64,000 bases of DNA, taken from NCBI RefSeq assembly GCF_000260135.1, contig NZ_JH651384.1:4262693-4326692 (forward strand), given 5' to 3'. The DNA comes from Thiothrix nivea DSM 5205 (GTDB taxonomy: Bacteria; Pseudomonadota; Gammaproteobacteria; Thiotrichales; Thiotrichaceae). The notes under the pieces are model-generated. The model did not search any database, was not told where the DNA came from, and saw only the letters and a list, made by a program, of their open reading frames with translations. This document shows, piece after piece, positions 1-8,531 of the stretch (within the stretch, counting starts at the first letter, position 1; every line of letters begins with the position of its first letter). The translations under genes were made by a program, and so were the position numbers.

Positions 1-377
1 GCAAGCGCTTCTTCAACATGGGTCTCCCGCAACTGTGTCAGGTTTGCCAGATTCCGATGCTGTTTACCGAAGTCAGCAAGGATGATCCGATGCAGATTGC
101 CTACCGCGTCAGTGAATTCAACGGCGAGAAGTTCCACACCTGTTCCGACGGTTGCAAGGACATCTTCGACCACGAACCGGAAAAGTTTGTCCATGCCTGG
201 CTGCCGGTGCACCAGATTTTCCAGGGCAACTGCGGCGGCCCAACGGTTCCGGACGTACTCGGTTGGTATCACTTCCACCCGGAAGACGGTGGCGATTACG
301 CCGGTTCCGCCGACGAAGCCCGCTGGAAAGCCATGCACGGCGAAGCGGCTGAATCCAACCAATCCGAAGCCGCGTAA
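1..377 (+). CDS. dmpN: Phenol hydroxylase P3 (large oxygenase subunit), C-terminal end, partial
   Basis: Only the last ~125 codons are present; the reading frame is open from the window edge (frame starting at base 3) and stops at 375-377. The visible part has a Cys pair (CQVC near the start) and a YHS/TRASH-like stretch with HTCSDGCKDIF followed by EKFVHAWLPVHQIF, which is the usual C-terminal tail of DmpN/PhhN-type phenol hydroxylase alpha subunits. The family's diiron site lies in the missing N-terminal part. The enzyme hydroxylates phenol to catechol together with the P1-P5 subunits. It is followed after 12 bp by the P4 gene with a clear GGAGG ribosome binding site, so the call rests on both sequence and operon order. 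Confidence 0.9.
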   Translation, partial: KRFFNMGLPQLCQVCQIPMLFTEVSKDDPMQIAYRVSEFNGEKFHTCSDGCKDIFDHEPEKFVHAWLPVHQIFQGNCGGPTVPDVLGWYHFHPEDGGDYAGSADEARWKAMHGEAAESNQSEAA

Positions 378-389
378 GGAGGACGACAC

Positions 390-752
390 ATGGCAGTCAA
401 AACACTCAAGGGCGAATACCCCATCGTGATGATGGATAGCGTCGACCGTTTCCATGGCAATCAACTCGTCTTTATTGGTTGGGATTACCACACCAGTATC
501 TCTACGGCTGGCGCTTACCCGCTGCCGCCCGACATGCCGTTCGGCGCGCTCACCGAAGCGGTGCTGCCGAGCGTGATGGGGCCGCACCCCGACTTCCCGC
601 AAATCCAGTGGGACAAGGTGGAATGGATGCTGGATGGCGAATCCTTCACCCCCGACATGGGCAAAAGCCTGAAGGACAACGGGGTCGGGCACAAGTCGCT
701 GATCCGCTTCCGGACGCCGGGGCTGGAGGGGTATCAGGGGACGGGGAATTAA
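390..752 (+). CDS. dmpO: Phenol hydroxylase P4 subunit (small oxygenase subunit)
   Basis: 120 residues, the normal size for DmpO/PhhO. ATG preceded by AAGGAGG at about 8 bp. The N-terminal part (MAVKTLKGEYPIVMMDSVDR) and the FHGNQLVFIGWDYHT segment fit the P4 gamma subunit of the phenol hydroxylase (alpha-beta-gamma)2 oxygenase. It lies between the P3 and P5 genes in the standard dmpKLMNOP order. No cofactor-binding motif is expected or seen. I am confident because of sequence and position together. Confidence 0.92.
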   Translation: MAVKTLKGEYPIVMMDSVDRFHGNQLVFIGWDYHTSISTAGAYPLPPDMPFGALTEAVLPSVMGPHPDFPQIQWDKVEWMLDGESFTPDMGKSLKDNGVGHKSLIRFRTPGLEGYQGTGN

Positions 753-794
753 TAAAGGGAGAGGGGGAGTGATTCCCCCTCCACGGAGGCTATC

Positions 795-1856
795 ATGACC
801 TACGAAGTAACCATCGAACCCACCGGCGACACCATCGAGGTCGAAGAAGGCCAGACCCTGCTGGATGCCGCCCTGCGCGCCGGTATCTACCTGCCGCACG
901 CCTGCGGCCACGGCCTGTGCGGCACCTGCAAGGTCGAAGTGCTGAGCGGCGACATCGACCATGGCTCCGCCTCACCTTTCGCGCTGATGGACATGGAACG
1001 CGAGGAAGGCAAATGCCTTGCCTGCTGCGCCACGCCCTTAAGCGACCTGACGCTGGAAGCCGATCTTGAGGAAGAACCGGACGCGCACAACCACCCGGTA
1101 CGCGATTTCACCGGCGTTGTTTCCAAGATCGAAACCCTGACGCCGCGCATCAAGGCCATTTTCATCGCGATTGAAAATGACGGGCTGGAGTTTCAGGCCG
1201 GGCACTACATCAACCTGCTGATTCCGGGGCTGGAAGACCAGCCGCGCGCGTTTTCCATCGCCAGCCCGCCTTCCGAAAAGCATTTGATCGAGCTGAACGT
1301 GGCGTTGGTGGAAGGTGGCAAAGGCACCACCTGGCTGCACAACGAACTGAAAGTCGGCGATGAAATCCGTTTTTCCGGCCCCTACGGGCGTTTCTACGTG
1401 CGCGAATCCGCACCGGAACCGATGATTTTCCTCGCGGGTGGCTCCGGCCTGTCCAGCCCCAAGTCGATGATCCTGGACTTGTTTGAAAGGGGTGAAACAC
1501 GCCCGATCACCTTCATCTACGGCGCGCGCAACCAAGCCGAGCTGTATTACCGCGAGCTGTTCGAGGAACTGGCCGCCGAGCACTCCAATTTCACCTACCT
1601 GCCGGTGCTGTCGAACGAGCCGGAAGATTCCGGCTGGCAAGGCTTGCGCGGCTATGTGCACGAAGCGGCCAAAGCGCATTTTGACGGCAAGTTTGCCGGG
1701 AACAAGGCGTACATGTGCGGCCCGCCGCCGATGATCGACGCCTGTATCACCACCCTGATGCAGGGGCGGCTGTTCGAGAAGGAGATGTTCATGGAGAACT
1801 TCTACAACCAGGGCAGCCAGGCAGCGACCAAGAGTCCGCTGTTCAAGAATATCTGA
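795..1856 (+). CDS. dmpP: Phenol hydroxylase P5, NADH:ferredoxin-type reductase component
   Basis: 353 residues. The N-terminal third is a plant-type [2Fe-2S] ferredoxin with ligands Cys37, Cys42, Cys45 and Cys77 (C-x4-C-x2-C then LACC). It is followed by a ferredoxin-NADP reductase-like FAD domain (QPRAFSIAS, residues ~150-158) and an NAD domain (FLAGGSGLSSPKSM, and the C-terminal YMCGPPPMID). It passes electrons from NADH via FAD and the iron-sulfur cluster to the diiron oxygenase. The start has a GGAGG 8 bp upstream. It is the third gene of the dmpN-O-P run; a hairpin with a T-run follows its stop, which may reduce read-through into the next gene. Confidence 0.95.
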   Translation: MTYEVTIEPTGDTIEVEEGQTLLDAALRAGIYLPHACGHGLCGTCKVEVLSGDIDHGSASPFALMDMEREEGKCLACCATPLSDLTLEADLEEEPDAHNHPVRDFTGVVSKIETLTPRIKAIFIAIENDGLEFQAGHYINLLIPGLEDQPRAFSIASPPSEKHLIELNVALVEGGKGTTWLHNELKVGDEIRFSGPYGRFYVRESAPEPMIFLAGGSGLSSPKSMILDLFERGETRPITFIYGARNQAELYYRELFEELAAEHSNFTYLPVLSNEPEDSGWQGLRGYVHEAAKAHFDGKFAGNKAYMCGPPPMIDACITTLMQGRLFEKEMFMENFYNQGSQAATKSPLFKNI

Positions 1857-1865
1857 TTGACTCCT

Positions 1866-1898
1866 CCCCCTTGCTCCCTTGCGGACAGGGGGTTTTTT
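1866..1898 (+). terminator. Rho-independent terminator or attenuator between dmpP and dmpD
   Basis: CCCCCT at 1866-1871 pairs with AGGGGG at 1887-1892, followed directly by six T (1893-1898). It sits 10 bp after the dmpP stop and 11 bp before the dmpD ATG, whose ribosome binding site (AGGA) begins right after the T-run. The placement suggests partial termination between the hydroxylase and meta-pathway genes. The loop is 15 nt, so strength is uncertain. Confidence 0.6.
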
Positions 1899-1909
1899 AG
1901 GAAATACAC

Positions 1910-2731
1910 ATGACGACACAGAATCCTGAAATTGCCAACAGCATCAATGCCGCAGGCGTGATGACCAATTACCACGATCAGGGCAGCGGCGCTCCGGTGC
2001 TGCTGATCCACGGTTCCGGCCCCGGCGTGAGCGCATGGGCGAACTGGCGGCTGACCATCCCCGATCTGGCGCAACAGTGCCGCGTGATTGCACCCGACAT
2101 GGCCGGTTTCGGCTTCAGCGAACGTAAGCCGGATGCGGTCTACAACATGGATAACTGGGTCAAACAGGCAGTCGGTCTGCTGGATGCGCTGGAAATCGAC
2201 AAGGCGTCGGTGGTCGGCAATTCCTTCGGCGGCGCGCTGGCGCTGGCCATGGCGATCCGCCACCCCGAGCGGGTCAACAAGCTGGTGCTGATGGGTAGCG
2301 TCGGCGTGCCGTTCGCCATTACCGACGGGCTGGACAAAGTATGGGGCTATGAGCCGTCGCTGGCAAATATGAAGGCGCTGCTCGACATCTTCGCCTACAG
2401 CCGCGCGCTGGTGACGGATGAACTGGCGGAACTGCGTTACAACGCCAGCATCCGCCCCGGTTTCCAGGAATCATTTTCCAGCATGTTCCCCGCGCCGCGT
2501 CAGCAGTGGGTGGATGCGATGACCAGCCCGCAGGAAGCAATCCGCGCGCTGCCGCACCATACGCTGATTGTGCACGGGCGCGATGACAAGGTGATTCCGT
2601 TACAGAATGCCTATGACTTGGTGAACCTGATCGACCGTTCCGAACTGCATGTGTTCGGGCAATGTGGGCACTGGACGCAGATTGAACATGCTGCGCGGTT
2701 TAATGCGCTGGTGGTGGGTTTTTTAGGGTAG
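1910..2731 (+). CDS. dmpD: 2-hydroxymuconic semialdehyde hydrolase (alpha/beta hydrolase)
   Basis: 273 residues, family-typical length. It hydrolyses the C-C bond of ring-cleaved catechol (2-hydroxymuconic semialdehyde) in the meta pathway. Visible features are the oxyanion-hole region LLIHGSGPGVSAW (~31-43), the nucleophile elbow GNSFGG with Ser105, the acid in HGRDDKVIP (Asp225/226) and the catalytic His in GHWTQIEH (His254). These are diagnostic of the XylF/DmpD/CumD branch. Placement right after the phenol hydroxylase genes supports the role. Other lower-pathway genes (semialdehyde dehydrogenase, hydratase, aldolase) are not in this window. Confidence 0.92.
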   Translation: MTTQNPEIANSINAAGVMTNYHDQGSGAPVLLIHGSGPGVSAWANWRLTIPDLAQQCRVIAPDMAGFGFSERKPDAVYNMDNWVKQAVGLLDALEIDKASVVGNSFGGALALAMAIRHPERVNKLVLMGSVGVPFAITDGLDKVWGYEPSLANMKALLDIFAYSRALVTDELAELRYNASIRPGFQESFSSMFPAPRQQWVDAMTSPQEAIRALPHHTLIVHGRDDKVIPLQNAYDLVNLIDRSELHVFGQCGHWTQIEHAARFNALVVGFLG

Positions 2732-2874
2732 CTCTTTGTTGTTAGTTATTCAGGCGTTACAGTATCCCGTTACTTACAATAACTTCATGACATATATAGG
2801 ATAAGCGCTATGTCTTACACACATTCATCATACTCTTAATTAATAAAAAATCCTCAGCCCTCGCAAGTATAGCG

Positions 2875-2905
2875 GTCACCTGGTTCCTTCCGGGTGACTT
2901 TTTTT
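2875..2905 (+). terminator. Rho-independent terminator downstream of dmpD
   Basis: GTCACC (2875-2880) pairs with GGTGAC (2893-2898) and is followed by seven T (2899-2905). It lies about 145 bp after the dmpD stop in AT-rich DNA and probably closes the phenol operon. A short RNA ending here cannot be excluded. Confidence 0.65.
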
Positions 2906-3027
2906 ATAGATGCGAAAAAGTGCCGTCATTCCGGTGCATGTAACAAAATTCTGTTACTTTGATACCTTGTTGATAGTTGATAAATTTTCACTACTATAAA
3001 GGAAGTCGCATAGGAACGATCAGAATA

Positions 3028-3201
3028 ATGAAATACCACCACCCATCTCTTGCCATTGCAGGAACCAACCTTGCTACCTGTCCTAACTGTAATTCCCCAG
3101 CTCGCCGAGTCCGGCCGAACTGGTGGCAGCGTTTATTTTCGCGTCTGAAATTTCACTATCACTGTTATTCCTGTGGAAGGCGTTTTTCACATAATGGTTA
3201 A
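3028..3201 (+). CDS. Small zinc-ribbon protein, unknown function
   Basis: 57 residues from the ATG at 3028, which has AGGAACG about 10 bp upstream; an upstream in-frame start at 2977 is possible but has no ribosome binding site. Two CxxC pairs (CPNC near residue 20 and CYSC near residue 47) separated by a basic, Trp-rich linker would bind one zinc in a rubredoxin-like knuckle. I do not recognise the family. It stands alone between the phenol operon terminator and a disrupted regulator-like gene, in DNA that is more AT-rich than the flanking catabolic genes. Confidence 0.5.
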   Translation: MKYHHPSLAIAGTNLATCPNCNSPARRVRPNWWQRLFSRLKFHYHCYSCGRRFSHNG

Positions 3202-3370
3202 TGGATAAGTTAATTTTGCATCGAAAACTGCCATTCTGGATAACGGAACGCCTTGAAGAATAAATAATAACTTAAAGACATATTATGGTAGATTAATAAA
3301 TAAAGTTATAAATCCCACTTTATGAAATATTCGATAACATTAGTCGGGCAAGCTGTCGTTGTTACGCACC

Positions 3371-4912
3371 ATGGAAATTGATAATCATATTATACAGTCC
3401 GCGCTTAAACGGATTTTAACAAGCCGTTGTTTTCGATCACGTAAAATTCTGTGTAAATTTCTGGATTACATTGTTCAGGAAAGCATGGCAGGCAGACAAT
3501 CTGAAATCACGCAATACGCAATAGCTACCAATGCGCTGCATAGACCGCCAGATTTCGAGGCTGGAGAAAATCCGTTGATCCGGGTGCAAGCCGGGCGTCT
3601 GCGTGATCAGCTGAGTGAGTATTATTTGACCGAAGGGCGCTTTGATCCAATCCGTATTGATTTACCGCTGGGTAGTTACTGCCCGACTTTCCAATGGCAG
3701 ACAGACACGGCATTTCAATTACCAAGCCTGCGGGAAGGAACGGCATTCAGTCAGTCGTCGGGGCCCGGTGTTGCTTGCATTCCCCGCAATTTCATGACGA
3801 ATGAGGCAGTTGGCTGGGCATTTATCACCCGTCTGACCCGTGATTATGTAACTGCGCTGACCCATTTCAGCTTTTGTCAGGTTATGTTTGCTGACGAAAA
3901 TCTCTATCGTCAAACCAGCCCGTCAGAGGATATACCGCTCCAGTGCGATGCGGATTTCATATTATTTTTTGATTTGCATGTAAAAGATACTCACAACCAG
4001 CCCGTCAGAGGATATACCGCTCCAGTGCGATGCGGATTTCATATTATTTTTTGATTTGCATGTAAAAGATACTCACTTCAACCTGAAATGCAGTCTGGTG
4101 CATAGCCTTAACCAAAGAATTGTATGGGCGCATACATTTGAACTGGGTGAGTCTTACCCCGATGAGTTGACTTGTCAGCAGGTATTCAAGCGTATTTCCC
4201 ATGACACTATAGGCTTTGAAAAAGGCATTGCACACGATCATTGGGCGCGTCAGATTCTGGAGTCAGGCAGACCCATTCCCCCACACCAGCAAATTCTGGT
4301 GGCATATCGCCAATACTGTTGGGGCTTGTCTCAAGACGGTTTCCATACGGCTTTGCATATCTGTAAGAAGCGGTTGGAATTGCATCCACAGGATGTAACA
4401 GCCCTTATCCTGTTTGGTGATTATTGTGGCTGGGAATATATAATGAAATATCAGGCCATTAGTCACATAGAAGAGCATGTTGAACAAATAGCCGCCGCCC
4501 TGCTACGACTTGCCCCAGGTAATGCTTACTCACATTTTTTCTATGCCTTAGCCTGTATGTTCAATGGGGAAGACGCTGCCGCTGTGGAAGCTATGATGCG
4601 CTCACAAGCCATTAATTCACTGGACAGCCACCTCAACAATTCCATCGGTCTGCTCCATATCGCGTTGGAACAATGGGAGGCAGGGGTCGAACTCATCCAG
4701 GACAGTATCAATATCAGCCCGATTTACCCTAACTGGTATCATCTTGCGCTATGCATCTACCATTATCGGGAAGGCCGCCATCTGGCTGCCATGCGGGAAG
4801 CCAACAAGGTCAAGTTTCGGCATCTGTGGGGGTCAGTGTTACGGGCAGCCATTTCTCAACATGTTCACCTGCCGGAAAAGAGTACTCAGGAATACGGGCA
4901 ATTAAAAAAAGA
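3371..4912 (+). pseudogene. Broken regulator-like protein with winged-helix-type N-terminus and TPR-like C-terminal half (main part)
   Basis: The N-terminal ~110 residues (LKRILTSRCFRSRKILCKFL, later NPLIRVQAGRLRDQLSEYY and LPLGSYCPTFQ) are the DNA-binding-like domain found in adenylate-cyclase/TolB-N/TPR regulators. The C-terminal half is helical with TPR-like spacing. A perfect 82-bp tandem duplication (3913-3994 and 3995-4076) shifts the frame, so the first ORF stops at 4054 and the rest reopens at 4056. Removing one copy restores one frame exactly. An IS1595-family element then interrupts the gene after 4912. Its original tail is readable at 7258-7372. The intact protein would have been about 520-550 residues. 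Function and target genes are unknown. Confidence 0.8.
3913..4076 (+). repeat. Perfect 82-bp direct tandem duplication inside a gene
   Basis: Copy 1 is 3913-3994 and copy 2 is 3995-4076; both begin AACCAGCCCG and end AAAGATACTCAC and I see no mismatch. Because 82 is not a multiple of 3 it causes a frameshift in the surrounding gene. Deletion of one unit would restore the reading frame. Confidence 0.95.
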
Positions 4913-5011
4913 GGCTCATTATGTGTTTCGGGGTCTTGCCGAATGCCCCTTGAAATTGGCAACGACCTCCCCCAACTGATAACCATCCGATAAGCCAGAA
5001 TAGGGAAGCCG

Positions 5012-5798
5012 GTGGGGAGTTTGATCAGCATAGCCAGCCTGACCAGTGATGAAGCCTGCTACCAGCAAGTCCGCGCGTTGCACTGGCCTGATGGGGTGGT
5101 GTGCCCGCATTGCGGTTCACGGGAAACCATCCGCCGGGGCAAAGATGACCGGCAGCCGGAACGGCAACGCTACCAGTGCAAAGGTTGCAACAAGCGTTTT
5201 GATGACCTGACGGGGACGGTGTTTGAGGGGCATCATCAGCCGCTGAAGGTATGGATATTATGCCTGTACCTGATGCCGCTGAACCTGTCCAACCAGCAAA
5301 TCGCCCACGAACTGGGATTGAACAAAGACGATGTGCAGGCCATGACGGGCCAGTTACGGCAGGGTATTGAGAAAAAAAACACCGGTAAGCCTGTCTGGGA
5401 ATGTTGAATTGGATGAAGTTTACGTCAAAGCTGGGCATAAGGGACACCCGGCAGCCGTTATGCGTGCAGGCCGCAAGGGGCGGTGCCGGGGGCTGAAAGG
5501 CGCACCGGGGCGCGGCACGCTGGAGAAAGACAAACCGCCCATCTTTGGCATGATCCAACGCTCTGGGGAGGTAGTGATCCGTATGTTGGCGAACGTCAAA
5601 CAGGCCACGATCAAGCCCCTGATACTGGAAGCCGTGGCGGCTGGCACGCTGGTGTATACCGACGAGTACAGCATTTACAGCCAGTTGGAAGAGTGGGGTT
5701 ACGATCATAAGACAGTCAACCACGGCGCGGGTGAATATGCCCGTGATGAGGATGGCGACGGTTTCCATGAAGTCCACGTCAACACCATGGAAGGTTTT
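5012..5798 (+). pseudogene. IS1595-family transposase, 5' part, frameshifted and interrupted
   Basis: The N-terminal region has a zinc ribbon (CPHCGSRETI ... CKGCNKRFDDLTGT) and a helix-turn-helix (SNQQIAHELGL), then the DDE/ISXO2-like core with ELDEVYVKAGHKG and YTDEYSIY and the final NTMEGF. A run of eight A at 5372-5379 breaks the frame; with seven A the ORF is continuous. The catalytic domain is cut at GF by the nested ISL3 element; the remaining codons lie at 7077-7226. A small frame correction by transcriptional slippage on the A-run is conceivable but the nested insertion would still inactivate it. Confidence 0.88.
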
Positions 5799-7068
5799 GG
5801 CTCTATGTGAATCGTAGTGGGTAGATTATCCTAAGGGTATGAACAGCGACACACTATTTGGAATGGCCTTGGGGCTGACCTCACCTTGGCAGGTGGACAG
5901 CATCGACTTCAGCGGGACGGAAGGACGCCAGGAATTGCACATCCGTATCAGCTTCGCGCGTGGCAGCCGTTTTGCCGACCAAAGCGGGGAACCTTGCCCG
6001 GTGCATGACACGGTGGAGCGGCGTTGGCAGCACCTGAACTTCTTTGAGCATACCTGTTACCTGCATTGCCGTGTCCCGCGCATCCGCACCGGATCGGGTC
6101 AGGTTGAGACGGTTGCCGTCCCCTGGGCGCGTCCCGGAAGTGGCTTCACGCTGCTGTTTGAGGCGCTGGCCATGGCACTGATCGAACGGGAGATGCCGGT
6201 CAACCGGGTGGCGGAACTGATGCGGGTCAACCCGCAACGCATCTGGACGGTGTTCAACCACTGGGTTTGTGAAGGCCGCCAGCAGGATGACCCGTCCGGC
6301 ATCACCCGGCTGGGGGTGGACGAGACCTCCACCCGCAAAGGGCACAACTACATCACCGTGGGGGTTGACCTGGATGCCCGCCGCGTCGCCCATGCCACCG
6401 AAGGCAAGGGCAAGGAAACGCTGTCCCAGATCCAGAAACACCTAGCCAGCCATGAGGTGAAACCGTCACAAATCACCGATGTCAGCATTGACCTGTCGCC
6501 TGCATTCATTGCCGGAGTAGGGAAGCCTTCCCGGATGCCGCCATCACCTTTGACCATTTCCACGTCACCCAGTTGCTGAACAAGGCCATGGACAAGGTGC
6601 GCAAGCTGGAGCGCAAGGAACATGCCGACCTCAAAGGCCACAAGTACACCTTCCTGAAAAACTACGATAACCTGTCAGAACAGCAGGAGCAGTCACTGGC
6701 AGCGTTCATCACCCTCTACCCCACGCTGGGTACTGCCCACCGTCTCAAGGTGCTGTTCAACGACCTGTGGACAATGCCCGACAGGAAAACGGCGGAAGCC
6801 TTCCTGCAACAATGGTGTGATGAGGTGGATTCTGCTGGCATCCCGGCCTTCCAGACGTTTGCCAACACCGTCCGGGCGCACTGGTCGGGGATCATCCGGT
6901 TCGTTGAATCACACATCTCCAACGGCATCCTCGAAGGCATCAACCACAAAATACAGTTGGCCAAACGGCGGGCGCGGGGGTTCCGCAATACCCACAACCT
7001 CATCAACATGGTTTACTTCCTGTGCGGCAAACTGGAGTTCAGTTACCCACGGTATTCCACATAGAGCC
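5799..7068 (+). mobile_element. ISL3-family insertion sequence nested in the IS1595-family element
   Basis: Left end GGCTCTATGTG at 5799 and right end CACATAGAGCC ending at 7068 are inverted repeats that continue imperfectly inward to a GTGGGTA block. An 8-bp target duplication AAGGTTTT flanks the element (5791-5798 and 7069-7076), as expected for ISL3. Length is 1,270 bp. Excision with one target copy restores the IS1595 transposase frame (NTMEGFWSLLR). Confidence 0.92.
5839..7064 (+). pseudogene. ISL3-family transposase, frameshifted
   Basis: The first part (to about 6515) contains the ISL3 helix-turn-helix region and the first catalytic Asp region (LGVDETSTRKGHNYITVGVD). The second part (from about 6520, ORF from 6573) has FDHFHVTQLLNKAMD and the Glu region SHISNGILEGINHKIQLAKR. 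The two are joined in the family as one ORF of ~400 residues. The break is at AGTAGGGAAGCC near 6515; one more G in the G-run would make the frame continuous (AFIAGVGEAFPDAAITFDHF). Either a real one-base deletion or a sequence error. Confidence 0.88.
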
Positions 7069-7076
7069 AAGGTTTT

Positions 7077-7226
7077 TGGTCGCTGCTACGTTCATGGTTA
7101 CGCCCGCACCGGGGCATTTCCCAGGAAAAACTGCCGTGTTACCTCGCCTTCTTCGAGTGCCTGCACAACATCAGGAAACGCGGACAAGCTGCTCTACATT
7201 CCTTGTTGTCCCTGCTGATGGGCTAA
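7077..7226 (+). pseudogene. IS1595-family transposase, 3' remnant
   Basis: Directly after the right target duplication of the ISL3 element the frame reads WSLLRSWLRPHRGISQEKLP and continues to LLSLLMG-stop at 7224-7226, the C-terminus typical of IS1595 transposases. It continues exactly from the codons at 5791-5798. Confidence 0.88.
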
Positions 7227-7257
7227 GACCCTGAAACACATAATGAGCCAAAAAAGA

Positions 7258-7372
7258 ATACCCCAACTTCGTGCAGGATAGTCTTAAACTGACCCAGGGG
7301 CTACCGCAAACAACCACCCGGGTTGTGCATAAACTATGGGCAAAACTGCTAAAAAGTACGCCTTCAAACTGA
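7258..7372 (+). pseudogene. 3' tail of the disrupted regulator-like gene
   Basis: After the right target duplication (7250-7257) the frame of the gene interrupted at 4912 continues through PNFVQDSLKLTQGLPQTT to a TGA at 7370-7372. This shows the insertion removed only the last ~40 codons from the expressed protein, replacing them with 22 codons read from the insertion sequence. Confidence 0.8.
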
Positions 7373-7380
7373 ACCCTTCA

Positions 7381-8154
7381 TCAAGAATCCCAAACATAAG
7401 CATCCATCGCCAGCCCGCCATAACAATACTCCGGCGTTAGACGGGTCAGCGACTCGTCTTCGCCGCTTGCACCCAAAGCCACAAACAACGGTAGCAAATG
7501 TTCCTCGGTCGGGTGCGAATCCACCCCATGCGGAGCCTGCCGCCGGTAATCCAGCAAAGCTGGCAGGTCGCGTGCCGCCAGCTTTTCCCCCAGCCAGTCG
7601 CTGAAAACCTGCGCTTGCGGCAACGGCGTCTGCGTCCGGCTCAGCCAGCCGAAATTGTGCGTTACCGCGCCGGAAGCCATGATCAGGATGCCTTCTTCAC
7701 GCAAGGGGCGTAGCGCCTGCCCTAGCCGCCAGTGCCATTCCGTACCCGCGTGCGGCTGAATGGAAAGCTGTACAACCGGTATATCCGCCTGCGGATACAT
7801 ATTGCGCAGTGGAATCCATGCGCCGTGATCCAACCCGCGCTGCTGATGTTCTCCCAGCGTGAAGCCACCAGCCGCCAGACATTCCCCAACCCGTTGCGCC
7901 AGTTCCGGCATCCCAGCTGCGGGATACTGCATCTCATACAGGGTGCGCGGAAACCCGCCGAAATCATGGATGGTCTGCGGCTGCGCTGCGGTGCTGATCA
8001 TCGGCTGGGCAGTTTCCCAATGTGCCGACAGCAGTAGGATGGCACGCGGACGCGGCAATTCTTGCCCCAATTGTTGCCAGCACTGCACGGTTGCACCGTC
8101 CTGCAAGGCTACATCAGGGGAACCGTGAGAGATGAATACTAACGGGCTGAGCAT
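7381..8154 (-). CDS. ygiD: DODA-type class III extradiol ring-cleavage dioxygenase (YgiD-like)
   Basis: 257 residues, usual for the 4,5-DOPA dioxygenase family. Zinc/iron ligand regions are visible: FISHGSPDVALQ near the start, LLLSAHWET, IHDFGGFP and GAVTHNFGWL. The family opens catechol-type rings; E. coli YgiD acts on DOPA in vitro, but the natural substrate here is unknown. It is monocistronic and convergent with the disrupted regulator-like gene, ending 9 bp from its tail. Its location between two aromatic-degradation operons is suggestive but it need not be part of phenol catabolism. Confidence 0.85.
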   Translation of the reverse strand: MLSPLVFISHGSPDVALQDGATVQCWQQLGQELPRPRAILLLSAHWETAQPMISTAAQPQTIHDFGGFPRTLYEMQYPAAGMPELAQRVGECLAAGGFTLGEHQQRGLDHGAWIPLRNMYPQADIPVVQLSIQPHAGTEWHWRLGQALRPLREEGILIMASGAVTHNFGWLSRTQTPLPQAQVFSDWLGEKLAARDLPALLDYRRQAPHGVDSHPTEEHLLPLFVALGASGEDESLTRLTPEYCYGGLAMDAYVWDS

Positions 8155-8262
8155 GAGCTTTTCTTCCTTTCAGCATGAATGTACTCATTGTTGCGCTGAA
8201 ATAGAGGTTGATAAAGATAGAAAAAGTACATTTATTATGAAAAAAAGGTTAATAACCTCAAG

Positions 8263-8292
8263 AAAAAAGCCACAAGGATAACCGCTTGTGGC
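8263..8292 (-). terminator. Leftward Rho-independent terminator upstream of the DODA gene
   Basis: GCCACAAG (8269-8276) and CTTGTGGC (8285-8292) form an 8-bp stem with an 8-nt loop; on the minus strand this is followed by TTTTTT (8268-8263). It would stop leftward transcription entering the DODA gene from the right and so insulate it. A small palindrome AGGTTA-A-TAACCT at 8246-8258 lies just beyond and could be an operator. Confidence 0.6.
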
Positions 8293-8415
8293 CAAGAAGG
8301 AGTCAATCGTTTGTGCTCGGCATTTCGTTATCGACAATTTATAAAAATATCGATATTATTAATTTAAGCGATAATTGTGCTGTTTGTCGAGTGTTTTTCT
8401 CTGTATTCAGGTAGC

Positions 8416-8453
8416 TTGATGAAATGCTTATTCCGGCTTGCGGATTTCATCAA
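8416..8453. promoter_or_regulatory. Inverted repeat, candidate upstream activator site
   Basis: TTGATGAAAT (8416-8425) and ATTTCATCAA (8444-8453) are perfect reverse complements separated by 18 bp. The centre is ~83 bp upstream of the sigma54 -24 GG. XylR/DmpR-type activators of aromatic operons bind paired TTGAT/ATCAA half-sites upstream of sigma54 promoters, so this is a reasonable activator site. It has no T-run, arguing against a terminator. Confidence 0.5.
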
Positions 8454-8515
8454 TTAGTCATGCCAGAACTTACTCATGAAATAGCAAGTTATTGAAATTA
8501 AAGGTTTTAGTAGGC

Positions 8516-8531
8516 TGGCATACGGCTTGCT
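8516..8531 (+). promoter_or_regulatory. Sigma54 (-24/-12) promoter of the catechol operon
   Basis: TGGCATACGGCTTGCT has GG (8517-8518) and GC (8529-8530) with the required 10-bp spacing and good matches in flanking positions. Transcription would start near 8541, about 65 bp before the first gene. Phenol and toluene operons are classically sigma54-dependent; the activator gene itself is not in this window. Confidence 0.75.

Larger units (their letters stand above)
4913..7249 (+). mobile_element. IS1595-family insertion sequence (host of a nested ISL3 element)
   Basis: Terminal inverted repeats can be read: the left end starts GGCTCATTATGTGTTTCGGG at 4913 and the right end is its near-perfect reverse complement ending at 7249. 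An 8-bp target duplication AAAAAAGA flanks it (4905-4912 and 7250-7257). Without the nested element and its target duplication it would be about 1,059 bp, normal for the family. It inserted into the 3' part of the regulator-like gene in the same orientation. The nested insertion and a frameshift in its transposase mean it is not autonomous. Confidence 0.9.

Noticed and set aside
1038-1919. 293-codon minus-strand open frame across the phenol hydroxylase reductase gene
   Set aside because: Antisense shadow of a clearly recognised reductase; no start signal and low-complexity translation.
2830-2910. Small RNA gene ending at the terminator downstream of dmpD
   Set aside because: A terminator is clear but I could see no promoter or known RNA family pattern, so it is annotated only as a terminator.
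4056-4979. 307-codon ORF as an independent intact gene
   Set aside because: Its start lies inside the duplicated unit and its last 22 codons come from the insertion sequence; it is the 3' part of a broken larger gene.
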